From the NCBI GenBank assembly GCA_009746045.1, contig RPFO01000670.1, forward strand, positions 1,695,476-1,759,475: DNA of 64,000 bases, read 5' to 3'. This stretch comes from Mesostigma viride (lineage: Eukaryota; Streptophyta; Mesostigmatophyceae; Mesostigmatales; Mesostigmataceae). The notes under the pieces were generated by a model. The model was not told the DNA's origin, ran no database searches, and was given only the letters and a program-made list of their open reading frames with translations. The position numbers were made by a program, and so were the translations under genes. Positions 1 through 12,632 of this stretch are shown in pieces (the stretch's first letter is position 1; each line of letters opens with the position of its first letter).

Positions 1-18
1 CGCTTCATCTTCGCGTAG

Positions 19-3000
19 GACCCCGGCGCGGCAGTGTTTGCCTCGGACCACCGCAAGAGGGAGGACGAGGAGGAGGCTGACCCGGTGAGTATGACCACGC
101 AGGGGCGTGGCGGCAGGGTGAAGGAGGCTGTCCCTGTTAGTGGGGGGAGAGGGAGTTTGGTAAGGGCAAATATATTGGTGCAGGGGGCATAGAGTGATGG
201 GCGAGGGGCTGTCGGGGGGGCATGCATGCTTTGTGGCTGGGGCGCGGAAGAGGAGGATGCAGGCTTCCGGGGTAGGGGTGGGGGAGGGGGTGCCCGGAGA
301 TAGGGTGGTGTGCGCCTGGAGCGGGCCATGAAGATCCGAGTTGACATGCTGTTGCTCGGGTGCATCGTGAACAATTCCAGAATCGCCGGGCAAGGAAGCT
401 GGTTGTAGTCGCCGCTCGCCATCCCATGGCGGCTAACACACTCGCCATGATGCCCACGCTGTCCCCATGACTGCTGTCAGTCGGTTTGGGCCGTCCCCTC
501 ATTGCATTGTTGTCCTGACGCACGGCAACTGGCCCACTCCCCGTTGCCCTCCCTGTGTGCCACCCCCCATTGTGCCGGCCATGTGCGCTCTCCCGCCCCC
601 TTCCCTTCCCTCCTGGCCACACGGAGCAGGGCTTCTCGGAGATGCAGATCAAGATGTCGGACGACATGGGCAACCTGGCCAAGGAGAGGGAGCAGGAGAT
701 TAACAAGGTATGACAGACATGGAGGAAGGGAAGGGGAGGGGGCAGGCAGCAGAAGAGGAAGAAGGTAGGGGGGGGGTGACATTTAGGGAGCAGGAGATCA
801 ACAAGATTTTCCAAACATCGGCGAAAGGGCTGGCGGGGAAGTAGGGGGGAGAGAACAGGAGGTTAACAGGGTGAGGGGGGTAGGAGCGCAGCAAGGTGAG
901 GGCTAGATGCTCCCCCCTATCTGCCTTGTCGTTGCTCGCTGCCAACGCCACCGCCCAGTGCTGACGTGTGGCTTGACACATTCGCCCCTTGCCCCCCGCT
1001 ATCGTCGGCTGCTTGGCTCCAGATCGTGGATTCGGTCAACGACCTGGCGTCGGTGATGCAGGATCTGGCGCTACTCGTCATTGACCAGGTAAGGGGCCGA
1101 TTCGCGCGGTCCGTAACGATGCGTCTCTTTCTTGCAGGGTACGGGGCGGCGAACGAGGGCTACGGCGAGCGATAGCACCCACTGTCAAGGAAGATGCTAA
1201 TATTAATCCGGGGGGTCTAGGGTTCAGGGTCACTGTACACCATGTTTGCCAACCTTGTGCGGGGAGTTCACCTAACCGTGGTTGCAACGAGCGGCGGCGG
1301 TTGCTACAGGTAGTGCACATGGCAGTGCCTCGCTGCTTCTTAAGCCCGGCACACCTATGGGGTGGTGGCCATAGGGTAGGTGGCCGTAGGGGTGGTGGCA
1401 TGAACACATGGTTGGTTTATTAAATGAAGGGGGGGGCGGTAGGGATGCGTATGCACCGTAGGCGGTAGTGCCCCGCAGTTAAGACTAAACGGCTCGCGCC
1501 CACCCGGCCACTCGCCTCTTTGCGGGCAAGGTTAAGATCGATTCGTTTGATTGCGTCATGTGCAGGGGCAGCATGACGTCGTCTATGGGCATGCGCCGGT
1601 GGTTCCTCCGGCTGTTTACTCTTCACGATGTAGAGATTCATGTTTAGGGTTTCTTCATGCTGATCGCGTCTGTTTAGGGGAGCAAGTCTTAGGGCTAGTG
1701 CCTGTTTGCTGCGGCTGGGTTGTTGAGAGCAACTCGTTGTTCGGCCGCCTCCCAACTTTGCAAGCAACCAAGCAAGCAGCCAACCACTCAACCGACCGGT
1801 CGACCGACCGACCGACCGACCGGACGGATGAACTGACACTGACCTACCGACCGACCGACCGACCGACCGACCGACCGACCGACCGACCGACCGACCGACC
1901 GACCGACCGACCGACTGACCGACCGACCGACCGACCGACCGACCGACCGACCGACCGACCGACCGACCGACCGACCGACCGACCGACCGACCGACCGACC
2001 GACCGACCGACCGACCGACCGACCGACCGACCGACCGACCGACCGACCGACCGACCGACCGACCGACCGACCGACCGACCGACCGACCGACCGACCGACC
2101 GACCGACCGACCGACCGACCGACCGACCGACCGACCGACCGACCGACCGACCGACCGACCGACCGACCGACCGACCGACCGACCGACCGACCGACCGACC
2201 GACCGACCGACCGACCGACCGACCGACCGACCGACCGACCGACCGACCGACCGACCGACCGACCGACCGACCGACTGACCAACTGACCGACTTTCGTCTC
2301 TTACACACACGTACCTATGCTCACACATGCCTACCTAAGTGCATGACCCGTGATTGCGGTTTGTGCAGGGCACCATCCTGGACCGCATCGACTACAATGT
2401 GGAGATCGTGGCCCAGAAGGTTGCCTCGGGCGTCGTGCAGCTGGAGAAGGTGGGTATCGGATTTGTGGGTGGCACAAGGTGGCAGAAGGTGGGGGCACTT
2501 TTGTGGCTGGCCACAGCGGGGCAGCGGAGCAGCTCATGGAATGCAGATGACAAGCGAGTAGGGGTGGATATTAGATGGGCAGGCAATATAGGGAAAGTGT
2601 TCCGAGCCGCGTTAGGCCATGTAGGGACACTGCTTGTAAGCGGCCATCCTCGCCAGGATAAAAACCGCTCGCCCCGCGGGGTGTGTGCGTGTGCGGGTTA
2701 GTGCTGTGGTCAAGGGAGGGTGTTGCACCTTGTTGCTGCGGGCAAGTAGTCCCCCCTTCTCTAACTTTCATGCCCATGAGCCCTCCAGTGCCTTCTGGTC
2801 AGCGTCTCCTGGCTGGATGACCCTGTACACATCACGGACACTTATGCCCACCCGACAGGGTTTCCTTGGGGGTGTTTCCTGTCAAACACTTGTAGTCGCC
2901 CTATGGCTCGCACAGTTGCTGCAAAGTTTCTCGTCACCTTGATGCACAGTTGCTGCAAAGTTTCTCGCCACCTTGATGCTTGTCCACGTGACGGCATGTT

Positions 3001-3254
3001 GGCCCATGGTTGCAAACGCTGTAAAGGCAATCGCCCACAGGAACGCGGCTAGACTTTTCTGACGTACTGGCTTCATAATGGCCCTTGCCTTGCTGCTGCG
3101 GCCGCGATGTTGTCCCTGAATCGCCCTGTGTATGGCATGAGCGCAGGCGGAGCAAACCCAGCGGAAGAACCGGATGTTTATGTGCATCATGCTTCTGTTG
3201 GTGGCCTGTCTGGTCATGTCCCTGGTGCTGGTCCTGAAGAAGGCCATATTGTAG
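19..3254 (+). CDS. TGN syntaxin (syntaxin-16 / SYP4 type Qa-SNARE), 3' part
   Basis: Five exons join in frame: 19-84, 630-707, 1023-1088, 2369-2449 and 3147-3254 (132 codons plus stop). The upstream part lies outside the window, because position 19 follows an AG acceptor at the left edge. The translation carries the Tlg2/syntaxin-16 SNARE helix (IVDSVNDLASVMQDLALLVI, then GTILDRIDYNVEIVA), with the ionic zero-layer glutamine as the last codon of the third exon shown. It ends in a single C-terminal membrane anchor (FMCIMLLLVACLVMSLVLVL) with a short KKAIL tail, typical of tail-anchored Qa-SNAREs. Known role of the family: vesicle fusion at the trans-Golgi network. Intron 1023-exon/2369-exon holds a long tetranucleotide repeat, and intron 708-1022 holds degenerate copies of the preceding exon end. 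Identification is firm; only the missing N-terminus and untranslated regions are unknown. Confidence 0.88.
784..880 (+). repeat. Degenerate copies of exon end 690-710 inside the syntaxin intron
   Basis: The exon end reads GGGAGCAGGAGATTAACAAG followed by the donor GTATGA. Near-identical GGGAGCAGGAGATCAACAAG lies at about 787-806 but without a GT after it, and a weaker third copy (AACAGGAGGTTAACAGGGTGAG) lies at about 855-877 with a GGTGAG sequence. Spacing is about 100 and 70 bases. This looks like tandem duplication of the exon/intron junction followed by decay. Confidence 0.6.
1796..2290. repeat. (CCGA)n tetranucleotide microsatellite in syntaxin intron
   Basis: About 110 almost perfect CCGA units with a few point changes (for example at 1914 and 2275). 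It fills most of the intron placed directly after the zero-layer glutamine codon. Because the unit is 4 bases, long open frames of period four residues appear on both strands; these are not genes. Confidence 0.97.
2911..2978. repeat. 34-bp tandem duplication in last syntaxin intron
   Basis: Two adjacent copies of a 34-base segment (CACAGTTGCTGCAAAGTTTC plus 14 bases) differing at one base, 2911-2944 and 2945-2978. Confidence 0.85.
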
Positions 3255-3580
3255 AGTAGGGCTTAGGAATACATGGGTTGCAACGGTGCTGGGCAATTTG
3301 GCCCACAAAGAGATGCCCTTCTTTCCCTGCAGTTCCAGTTTGAGGCGGCCCATTGACCAGTTGGCCGATCTAGTCACTTAGCGGATTCCTCGCGCTACTT
3401 AGGGCAGTCCTGACAGCAAGAATGCTGAAGCGTGCAAGTGGCTCACGTTTGTGCTAAGTTTCTCCGTGCCATATGATAATAACAATGTTGCTATTTGCGT
3501 CAAGGAACAGTTGTCTCACTTTATACTGGTGTAATTCCTGTCTTCTTGTTTGCACCCATCCATCCATCCATCGGGGTTAA

Positions 3581-3633
3581 TGCTCCGTGACTCCCCAACG
3601 GGAGCACGAGTCTAATTCATTAATTAATCAATT
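3581..3633 (+). mobile_element. Stem-loop plus TTAA-rich tail (3' end of LINE-like family)
   Basis: TGCTCC...GGGAGCA arms around a CCCCAA-containing loop, followed by an imperfect ATTAATTAATCAATT tail. The same module recurs at 17485, 28399, 40700 (beside a reverse-transcriptase remnant) and, reversed, at 46021-46068. Confidence 0.65.
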
Positions 3634-3691
3634 CCTGTCTTCCCGTGGATGCAAATCCTACAATGTTACTAATCTTGACAACTACATAACT

Positions 3692-3895
3692 AGGAGAACT
3701 TTTGCGGTTGGACTGTAGGTGTCAGCTGGCGATGCCTTAGGATCAGGAGACGTCCGTCCTATAGTCAGCATAAGTGGGAGCGAGAGGTCCCCAGTTCGAT
3801 TCCGGCCTGACATTCATTTGCAGATCGCGTTTTCCGCGGACCGGCACTGAACGCAAATGGTTGTCACCTTTGCGGCGTGCCAAATCAGAAAATCA
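3692..3895 (+). mobile_element. tRNA-derived SINE copy
   Basis: Aligns by eye with 48608-48835 over its whole length, starting GGAGAACTTTTGCGG. It holds a tRNA-like part, TCCGTCCTATAGTCAGC then GAGAGGTCCCCAGTTCGATT, the latter matching a Pol III B box (GGTTCRANNCC type). The following common body (GCAGATCGCG...CACTGAACGCAAATGG...CACCTTTGCGG) is shared by all four copies in the window. Confidence 0.75.
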
Positions 3896-4778
3896 GAACA
3901 TACCCTTGCGTCTCATCTATGACTATAGTCGATCATACGAAGTCTGAGTGGACGGCCACCATGCGTCTGCAGGTTGCCTCACTTATAGCACATGGGACTG
4001 TGTGCCTAGCTTTGCGCGGTACTGCATATATAGTTATGTTTACTGCCTAGTCCTTCGATCAGCTTCATTCTTGAAAGTGCAAGACAAGGACATAGATCAA
4101 CATTTTTTTTTCTTTCCAGACCGTAGAAATAACTGCATATCAATTCTACACAAGTGCGTGCAAGCACAGGGCTGCCCCTGTGCCTGCAGACAGAATAAAT
4201 TGCACACACTTGCACAGGGTAGAAACAGAGCCCAAGGCCATGAAAGACAGTACTAAGCTGCAGTACATGCACATGCATGGCTGTAGTGCACGTCGACCCC
4301 GGTCAGGTTGTATCGTGGATACATATTATTGCAGCATATGCAAAGGAGTTCTTCAAAGAAAACAAAACGCACGGCAAAAAAGCTGTCAAACCAAAAATGC
4401 ACACTAGTATATAGCAACGAGGTTGGCCTATGTATCGCTAAAATGTATAATTAAACCTGTATCCAAGTAGCTTTGAAGCCCCGGTGGCAGATACCGTGGC
4501 TCTAGTGATATTTCCTATTGAAGAGCAGCCTACAGAAATTCTCACAACAACGGGGATGAACGATGCACTTGTCAGTGTTTTCTAAAGCAATAGCTGGCGC
4601 AGCATATCGTTTCAAACCCCCCTCCCCACTTCCTACCTGCTTTCTGCACATAAACCAAAGGCTCGCATTTCTCCTCCACCGCAAATTGTGACTGTGCCGA
4701 TTATTTATGAACATATGCGTTGTGTCCCGTCAGCATTAATCACTGATGGCACAAACATCGCCTGAAGATATCGTCCCC

Positions 4779-7700
4779 TTAGCACGCGGGCAACGGCTCG
4801 TAGTAATGGTGCGGCAGCGCCGCGGGGTGCTTCTCCGGCAGCAGGCCCAGCTGCGTGACGTCATCAGCATGGAAATATGTGGACGCGGGCGGCGCGCCGC
4901 CCAACATGCGGACGGCCTCGTTGCCCGTGATCATCCACCACGCTGCCGCGAGCGAGTTATCCACCGCGTCCTGCACCTTGAGCTCCAACGGGCTGGGCAT
5001 AACCGGCTGGCCGATACCGGCCGCATTGAGGAAGCGGTCCGTGGCCGCCTCCCATGAGAGCGCGTACGACTCCTCCGGGGACAGCGGCTTGGGCTCCGCC
5101 GCCGCCGCCTTCTTGAGGCACTCCTGGAACTCGGCGGGGGTGCGGAAGGTGAGGCAGTTGGAGAAGGACTTAAAAAACTCGTTGGACGGGTGGTCCGCCA
5201 CCACCACAAACTTGCCCATGGCCAGCGCCTCGGCCGTGGTGGTGCACAGCACATCACTGCTGCTCGGGTTGACAAACACTTTGTACCTGAATGTGTGTGC
5301 GTGGGGGCGGACGCATGTATGGGGCAGTGAGGGGGGTGGGCGTGGCAAAAGGACACGCACGGCGCAGACGCAGAGGAAAGCCGCTCCATGTGAGTAAACC
5401 AATGACGCACATACACCATGCACAAGTTATGCCATGCTTGCTGGCCAGATGAGAGCGAGAAAGTTGTGCCGAACCAAGTATCCAGCAACGAACACCTCCC
5501 ACAGACAGTAAAAGCTACGGTGTGCGCTGGCATGGCGATGGACATGTGCTCAAGCATGGCCAAGGAGCATGCCCCCGCCTCCCGAATGGCGCAGGTCCAC
5601 CAATAAGTACCACTGAATGGGTACAAACCCCTCCAACAAATCCATAATCATCTGCACCCCCTAGCTGGGGCCACACGAACCTTTATCCTATCCATAAGAC
5701 AACCGGCTCAAGCCAGACATCTAGACCGCTGGGTGAACGCACACCCTCATCCTAGACAGCTACGCACACAGCGCGGGAACCGTCACCTCTACCGCCGCCC
5801 CTCCATGCAACTGCCGCACCACTCACTTGTGCAGGTCCTTGTCCGCATGGTCCTTGGCGCCGTGGAAGACAAAGTCCAGCCCCTTGCTCTTCACCTCCGA
5901 CTGGATGGCCTCGGCGTCCGGCCCGCTCCCGTAGATGTCCATGTGCGCCGCGCTGCCAGTCTCCTGCGCAAACCCGGTCATCAGGTCAACCAGCTCGCGA
6001 TACCCCTTGCCCCACAGAGCCTTGCCGATGTAGTACATGCTGCCGCCATCACCCTCGCCGCCCTTGCCGCCGGCATCCGCGCTGGCACCTGTCACCCCGT
6101 CCATGGGCGCAGGCTTGTCCATCGCGGCCAGGTCGGTCACCGAGGCCGAGGGGGTCATGCAGGGGGAGGGCGTGGACGCCAGCAGCGGGGTGGAGGAGGA
6201 GGATGCCTGGCGAGACATTGACATGATCGCCGTGCTGGAAGGGACACGGTCCGTGCTGCCAGACGCCACCGAGACACCCGCAGTGGTGCCGCTGCTGGCA
6301 CTGGCACCGCTGGTGGAGGGTGACAGCGGCGGCGGCATCATTGCGGCGGACAGGCGTGATGCATACTCGGCGGCCTTGGCGGCGCCGATTTCAAGGAACT
6401 TGGGCGACACGCCGTGCACGTTCACAATCTGTGGGGAGACGGGGGGGGGGGAGGAAGGGGGGGGAAGCGCAGGGGGGGGGGGGGGGGGAGAGGAAGGGCA
6501 AGGGGCGGAGGGCAAGGGGGTTGCATGGGTGGGCAGCCGAGCGGCCAGGGCCAACACATACGTGTCATGGCCAGGATACATTCTGACCTTTCGGATACGT
6601 TTCCTTTCCTGGTAGGGACAAAGAGTGTGAGCCGTTTTAAGGAGGATGCGAGGCACAGCTGTTGGTAACTGGGCGAGAGATGGGCCACTATTTATGGGCT
6701 TGAACCTACCATCTTCCCAGCCAAAAACTTGACCACATCCAACGAGAGATCAGTTGAACAACTACGCACAGATTCACCACCCTGTGTGAACCCTGCCTTG
6801 ATCCACTCTTGCGCATCCGCCCCTACCTATGAGCACCCGCACTGTCAGCGGGGATTCCATCATCCTCCCTGCCCTCGCAGCAACATGTCTGCACCCCAAC
6901 CATCCACCCTACCAACTTGGGAATGATGTATGCTGCCTGCGGGCCATAGCCCCTACAAGCAAGCGCGGCAGGTCCTGTGCCACCCACCCTACCTACAGGC
7001 GGTGGGCCCAAAACCATCCAAACATCCACTCATCCCAAATCCTACCTGCGAGCGCGGCAGGTCCTCTGTGGCACCCGACAGCCGCAGAACCTTGTCACAG
7101 TGCACACGCGTGCACAGCTTGTTGGCGCCGGCGAGGAAGGCGGCGAGCAGCTCCCCGTTGTCCACGCGGCGGGCATACTCCAAGTAGTTGGTGTGCACCA
7201 CACCCACCACGTGCTCAAACTTGTCCGTCCAGCGGCGCCCATGGTGGTACCTGGCACACTCGGCCACAACCAGCCACCACCCACCAACAACCGGCAGCCA
7301 GCCAGCCCACAACCAGAGGAATTGCAAGGGGGGAACCGAAATGGAGGCATAAAAGGCGGGAACACTGTGAGTGGGCCGAAAGATTTCCAGGGGAAGTGTG
7401 TGTGTGTGTGTGCGGGGGGACTATATACCTTACACTCACAGGCGGGCGATGGCCAGGGGACGAGGGCCAGGGCCAGAAGTGCCGCGCATCAACCCGCACG
7501 GCTGCGCTGTGCATGGTGGCAGACAAGGCGGACATTGACATGTGACTCCATGGCATGGGATGGCATGAGCATGGCATGGCATGGCGAAGTGCCTGCGACT
7601 CATGCGCAGCCGCGCTTTGCTCAAAAGCGTGGCACTGCCTCACGGAAAAGGAGAAGTGCTTGTGCCTGCATCGCACGCGCAAGCAGCATCCACCCCAACA

Positions 7701-10700
7701 GGTGAGATGCAAACATGCTCCCACAATGCCACAGCCCCACTCACCAGGTGAGGTGCTCGGGCTCCTCCAATATGGCCACGTCAGCGCTTGAGTCCGGGAT
7801 GAACTCGGTGATGTCGCCAACGGGGAAGATGGACCCGCGCGCCTTGTCGTAGCGGCCGGGGTAGAACTGGGGCACCAACAAACACACCCACATCGACACG
7901 GAGCACACCAGGTGCCGGCAAGCAGGCAGCGCACATGGTCGGCGCAGAGCGACCGTTTTCCCCCTTCCCCTCACAGCACGATGGCACAAGGCTCAGGCCA
8001 CACAAAAGTCTCTTTTAATTTTTAGGACCCCATCACAGCGACTGGCGATGGCCGGCGCATAATGCAGACCCAAACATGTGCCCCGATAGCTGCCAGCCCC
8101 CCAGTGTCCATTCCCATGTCATCTCTCGCACGGCGAGCCACTGCGCCAACCCACCCGCCATGCACCCATCTCCCACAGCTCAACCCCCACAACCCTTGAG
8201 AACCCCCCCATTCCCCACGCGGCGCACGCTAGGCTTCGCGAGCGCGGACCCTTCTCAACCGTGGTAGCATGGCAAACTTTCTTTGTCCGTTAGCGCACCT
8301 GCAGCTTGAACTTGGCCTCAAAGCCCAGCCTCTGCTTCAGCCACGCGCGCACGTAGGCCTCCTGCTCCTGCGGATTGTCGAACGTGCGCTCGTTCGGGTA
8401 CACCGCGACCTGGTCCTCGCGCGGTATCCAGGGCACCATCAGCGTAACGTGCGGCGAGCGGCGCGCCAGGTAGGCTGCGCGCAGCAGTGGGTTGACCGCG
8501 GTGCCCGTCATCCAGGGCAGCGACGCCGTCGTCACGATCGCGATGTTCTTGTCGGCGGGGGACAGCGGCTTCTGGCCACCCTGCGGGCGTGCGGCGCGCG
8601 GGGCGGTAGTAGTAGAGAACGCGATGCGGCAAGCAGGACGGATATACACGACGCGGCACGCAGGACAATAAATGAGGCAGCGTGTGGTGAGAAACAAAAC
8701 ACAGAGCAAAAGAACTGGCAGGCCTGCGCTGGTTGTCTCCTTGCGATGCGTACTGGGTGAACCGGCCCAGGCAGCGACGCTGGCGCGTGAGCATGGGAAT
8801 GGTCGTGAGGTGATTGTGAGATGGTTGTAAGACGATGGGAAGATGGTTGTTCGGTGGTAGTGAGATGGTTGTATGATGGTGGTTCCATGGGTTGGTAGAA
8901 GCGCGCATGCGCGTGCACCACACCGAGCTAGCGTGCCCACCAGGCGGTCCGCACGGGTGGACCCCCTGCCCGACCACCGTGGTTGGCAAATGGCCAGAAC
9001 TGGAGCGCCACATGCCACTACGTGCCTGCGGGCACGCCCATTGTCATGGCATGGCTTTACGAAAGGGTGCCGTCCGTCTCGAAGAATGCTCCACCACTTT
9101 ATTCCGAACCATATCAAACACTCTGTCCAGCGATGCGTCCAGTACCCTATCCAGTAGCTGGGGCCTCCTCCCGTCATCCTGCCCTGGGGCGCTGGCTGCC
9201 CTGCGCACCAAAGAGTGCGTGCCATTCCAGGCTTAATTTTATAGGGAACATTGGCCATTCTTGCCCCCAAGGAAAGCGGGGCCAGCGCCCCCCCCAAACG
9301 CATGATAGGCGCTTACGCGATGGATGATGCGTGCGCTGCTCGCAAGCACAGTTGATCAGCACCCACCCACCGTGAGCAAGAACACCAGCCGCGACAGCCG
9401 GGCGATCAACCCAGTGGCGAAGGGCAGGGCCGCGAGTGCCTCGGCTGCCTGAGGGAGGACAGATTGAACGGGCGTTCAATTGGCCAGGTGCAACACTCAC
9501 GGTCCTTAACTCGGATGGAACAGCTGGTTGGACACAAGACACAACGCTAGCATGATTCAAGACACCACTATACCGTACATAGTATGGTAATTGACCCAAG
9601 CATATATGGTGCAGCATAGCTAGCTGCGCACACCACACCGCGCGGGGTCTCCCCCCTCATGCCTCACCTAGAGGCACAGCTACACATGGCAGCATGCCTT
9701 CCCTAAAATCCATCCCGCCCTCCCTTACTCGTGGCAAAGTCAAAACAGTTACAAGCATGCAGCCGCCACAGCTAACGCTGCATGGTGTGATTGGTGTCTT
9801 CCTATCCAAACCTTTCGACAACGCATGGCGCAACCCACCGCAAATCTCTTCCCCCCAAACCCTCCGCTACCACTGGGATCAATCATTACTGTTTTACTGT
9901 GCTCCCATGTCCTGCTGCAGGATCGCCGGGCCAAACCCTTCCATTCAAGTATAAGCAGCCTCTTTCTCCATCATCTCCTCCAACCCCCCTTTCCTCTTCA
10001 GAACTGCCCACCTCCTATGAGAGTCTCACCCACCCCCCGTCCCTTCCACTCCATTGCGGGCCACCCACCTCCTGCTGCATCATCTCGCGGTGCTTGCGCC
10101 GCGCCGCCCGCACGCGCTGCTGGTTGCTCAACAGGCCCACGGGCGCCTCCCCGTTGGCGGCGCTGCTGGCTGCCGCCGCGGCCGCGGCCTGCTGCTGCTG
10201 CTGCAGGTTGTTGTCCAGGTACTCAATGCCGGCCTTGATCTTGCGGCCCACCTCGTTGGCCACGTCTGCAAGCGACAGGACTGGGGGGGGGGGGGGAGGG
10301 GGAGCGGCAGCCAAAGAATCCGTACGGGGGGGGGAGGGGGGGGAGGGGGGGGAGGAGAGGGAAGGGGGGGAAGGGGGCGAAGGGGGGGAAGGGGGGGAAG
10401 GGGGAGAAGGGGGGGGATCGTGCTTTGTGAGCACGAGTGTGTTTCATCCACTACAATCATATCCAATCGTATCGATGTGTCACACTAGAAAGTCCCGGTT
10501 AGGGCTGACGGTATCAAAGAGACAACGGTATGGTGAAACGGGCGCACGTGCACATACGGCGACCCGGATAGACCCATCACAATGGCAATCGTCACGAAGA
10601 ACACGCGCCCACCGATCCAGTGAACATCACTCATGTTGTTCACACGTGAAAAACAACACCCATTAAGAAAAGTGATTGAAAACGCTCGCTGACACACGGC

Positions 10701-12632
10701 GGCATACCATGCATGCACTCACCGCCGGTGCATAACACCACCCCATTCACGCACTTACCACGGCCGGCGTTCGCGGTCCCCTGGGCTCCTCCCTGTAGCT
10801 CGCTGCTCACGTTCTTCTCAAACGACTTCCACACGCCGTCGATGAACTCGGGAACCGCCTTCCAGGAAACGAGCGGGGCAGCCAGCGCGCTGGGGGTGGG
10901 CGGCTGAGCGCGGGGGGCAGACAGAGGGAGGGGGAAGCAGGCAGAGGGGGGGGGGGAGGAAGCACAAGGGGAGGAGCGCGTAGGGTGGGGCATGCATGTT
11001 AGTAATCATTTCGAGTGCAGATATGCTCGCAGCCACCATGCCCGCTTCACAAAACCATGCAACCTGGCAATAGTCCCACCGCCCATGGGTTGGCCTGACC
11101 ACACCCCGGACATGGATGCACCACGACCACAGCAAGGCATGGGCCCAGTCACTGCACGTCTTACAAGGGCGCATGCGAAAGTATGCAGAGGGCAACGACG
11201 GGACGAGCACAGCCGTCGTGTGGCATGCCCCCAACCTCAGCAACACAGCCCCCAATGTAACCAGTGACCTGACTCTGCAAGCACAAGGTGCCAAGTGGAC
11301 CGCGTACACCGCGTTGCAAGGCAAACTCTAGAACCGTGGCTGGACCCCAAGTCTCCCAGTGGGCTCTAGGGGACACATGGGCCGGTAGCCGCGGCATGCG
11401 GCCCTGGGACCTCAACAATGGCATGGCATCCCTAACTTCCACGGGCAAATGCAGATATGCTACAATAGAGGCAGCCAAGTGAGTCAAGCTACACAAGACG
11501 ATAGATTCTGGTCAGTTTGTCCGGCTAGGCGTTGCGAGCGCGGCCCCTTGAACCCCTCGCCTTTTCAGGGTTCAATTCCCCAGGTTGCCGTTTTCTACAG
11601 TAGGAATGTACTGTATGTAGGGCCGGTCTCTGTCCCTGTGTACCTTGGCGGCGGCGGTCAGGTCGGGCGTGCTTGTCACCTTGAGCATCTGGCCCGGCTT
11701 TGGCGGCAATTGCTGCGATACGTCAAGAGTTCCCACCACACCACACGTCACCGGGGCATCAGTGCACAGAAAAAAACCCTAGACATAGAAGCTAGTTGAA
11801 ACAGCAGGCGCATGCCTACGTGGCAAAGACATCAGCACCAGGGGAGCCATGCGAGATGTGAGGCACATGACACGTCTCATGACAAACAGCACGCGGCGGG
11901 ACATTGTAAGGCATCCTGCGATGCCACCTGAATTCGCCGGCCAGTTATCCGTATGAAAAGAAATGGCAAGAAAGAAAGAATTCTTCGTACCAAAGATCTC
12001 ATGACGCCCTCGACAAAATCTGGCTTCATCAGGTCGGGCAGATTCGTGAAAGATCGGCTACCAGCCAAAGGCTTCCAAACAGGCTGAGGAGGGGGCATCA
12101 GGCTTTGCGTCGTCCCCATTTCGATGGCACCTGCCTCCGGTTTCGATACCACGAGCGGGCCCGCTCCTAGAGGACTAGACGCTGGGGGGGGTTTCGTTTT
12201 CGCTAAACCATCCCTCATTTTTTCCAGGACCGAGAAATCACCCTCTGACTTCGACTTCCGCATAGCGGAAGTAACGGCGGTCTCTCCAAGCCGCGTAAGT
12301 GCATCAAACATCTCATTCTGCTTGTTGATGGAATCAGCAATCGAAAGCCTTCCTTGGCTTTGAAACGGCTTTGTCTGCCCTGGTCTGTCTTTGGTAGTCA
12401 AAGGAAATCCAAGCTGCAATCCTCCCTTCCGGGGACCTGTGGAAAGCGGAGGCTGAGCAGAAACCGGCTGTGGGGCTAGGAGCGAATCAAGGTTTGTGGA
12501 GAGTTTCTCTAAGTCATTGCGAAGGCGCTCATGCATCCGGTTGTCGTTTCCCCCTGAAAGCTGCGCCTCTCTTAAGGAACGCGAGAGGAAAGCCAGCGGG
12601 CCCCCGAGCGGGGCTTCCGAGGTCTTCTTCAT
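4779..12632 (-). CDS. DGD1: Digalactosyldiacylglycerol synthase, DGD1 type
   Basis: Ten exons join in frame: 12632-11991, 11712-11644, 10903-10759, 10265-10069, 9448-9371, 8580-8299, 7866-7745, 7250-7046, 6428-5827 and 5286-4779, giving 949 residues. The family adds galactose from UDP-galactose to monogalactosyldiacylglycerol at the plastid envelope. Diagnostic stretches in order are [18 protein letters not shown] (about residue 392), [80 protein letters not shown] and [13 protein letters not shown], all typical of the GT4 fold of DGD1. The long N-terminal extension (about 377 residues) matches DGD1 rather than the short DGD2; it begins with an [11 protein letters not shown]-like segment seen in plant DGD1. 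Oddities: a poly-Gln/Ala tract near residue 305 and a Ser/Thr/Pro-rich insert of roughly 100 residues (about 595-695) between the two conserved halves of the catalytic part. Start chosen as the first ATG before the conserved N-terminal segment. Confidence 0.9.
6440..6492 (-). promoter_or_regulatory. Poly-C polypyrimidine tract of a DGD1 3' splice site
   Basis: On the transcript strand runs of 8 to 16 C directly precede the acceptor at 6429-6430. The same style of tract precedes the DGD1 acceptor at 10266-10267 (10281-10420) and three RBM48 acceptors. Confidence 0.5.
6957..6990 (-). repeat. Copy of DGD1 exon end inside the next intron
   Basis: On the minus strand the exon ends CACAGAGGACCTGCCGCGCT then CGCAG and donor GTAGG at 7046. 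About 90 bases into the intron the sequence CACAGGACCTGCCGCGCTTG CTTGTAGGGG repeats it with small changes. It is interpreted as an exon-junction duplication. Confidence 0.65.

Larger units (their letters stand above)
3255..4778. other. Gene-free spacer between syntaxin and DGD1 3' ends
   Basis: Convergent 3' flanks of the syntaxin (+) and DGD1 (-) genes. No supported exon. It contains a LINE-type stem-loop tail (3581-3633) and a tRNA-derived SINE (3692-3895), listed separately. Confidence 0.7.

Noticed and set aside
1420-2561. Frames of repeated SVGR and PTDR residues
   Set aside because: Product of the CCGA microsatellite; no flanking coding signal.
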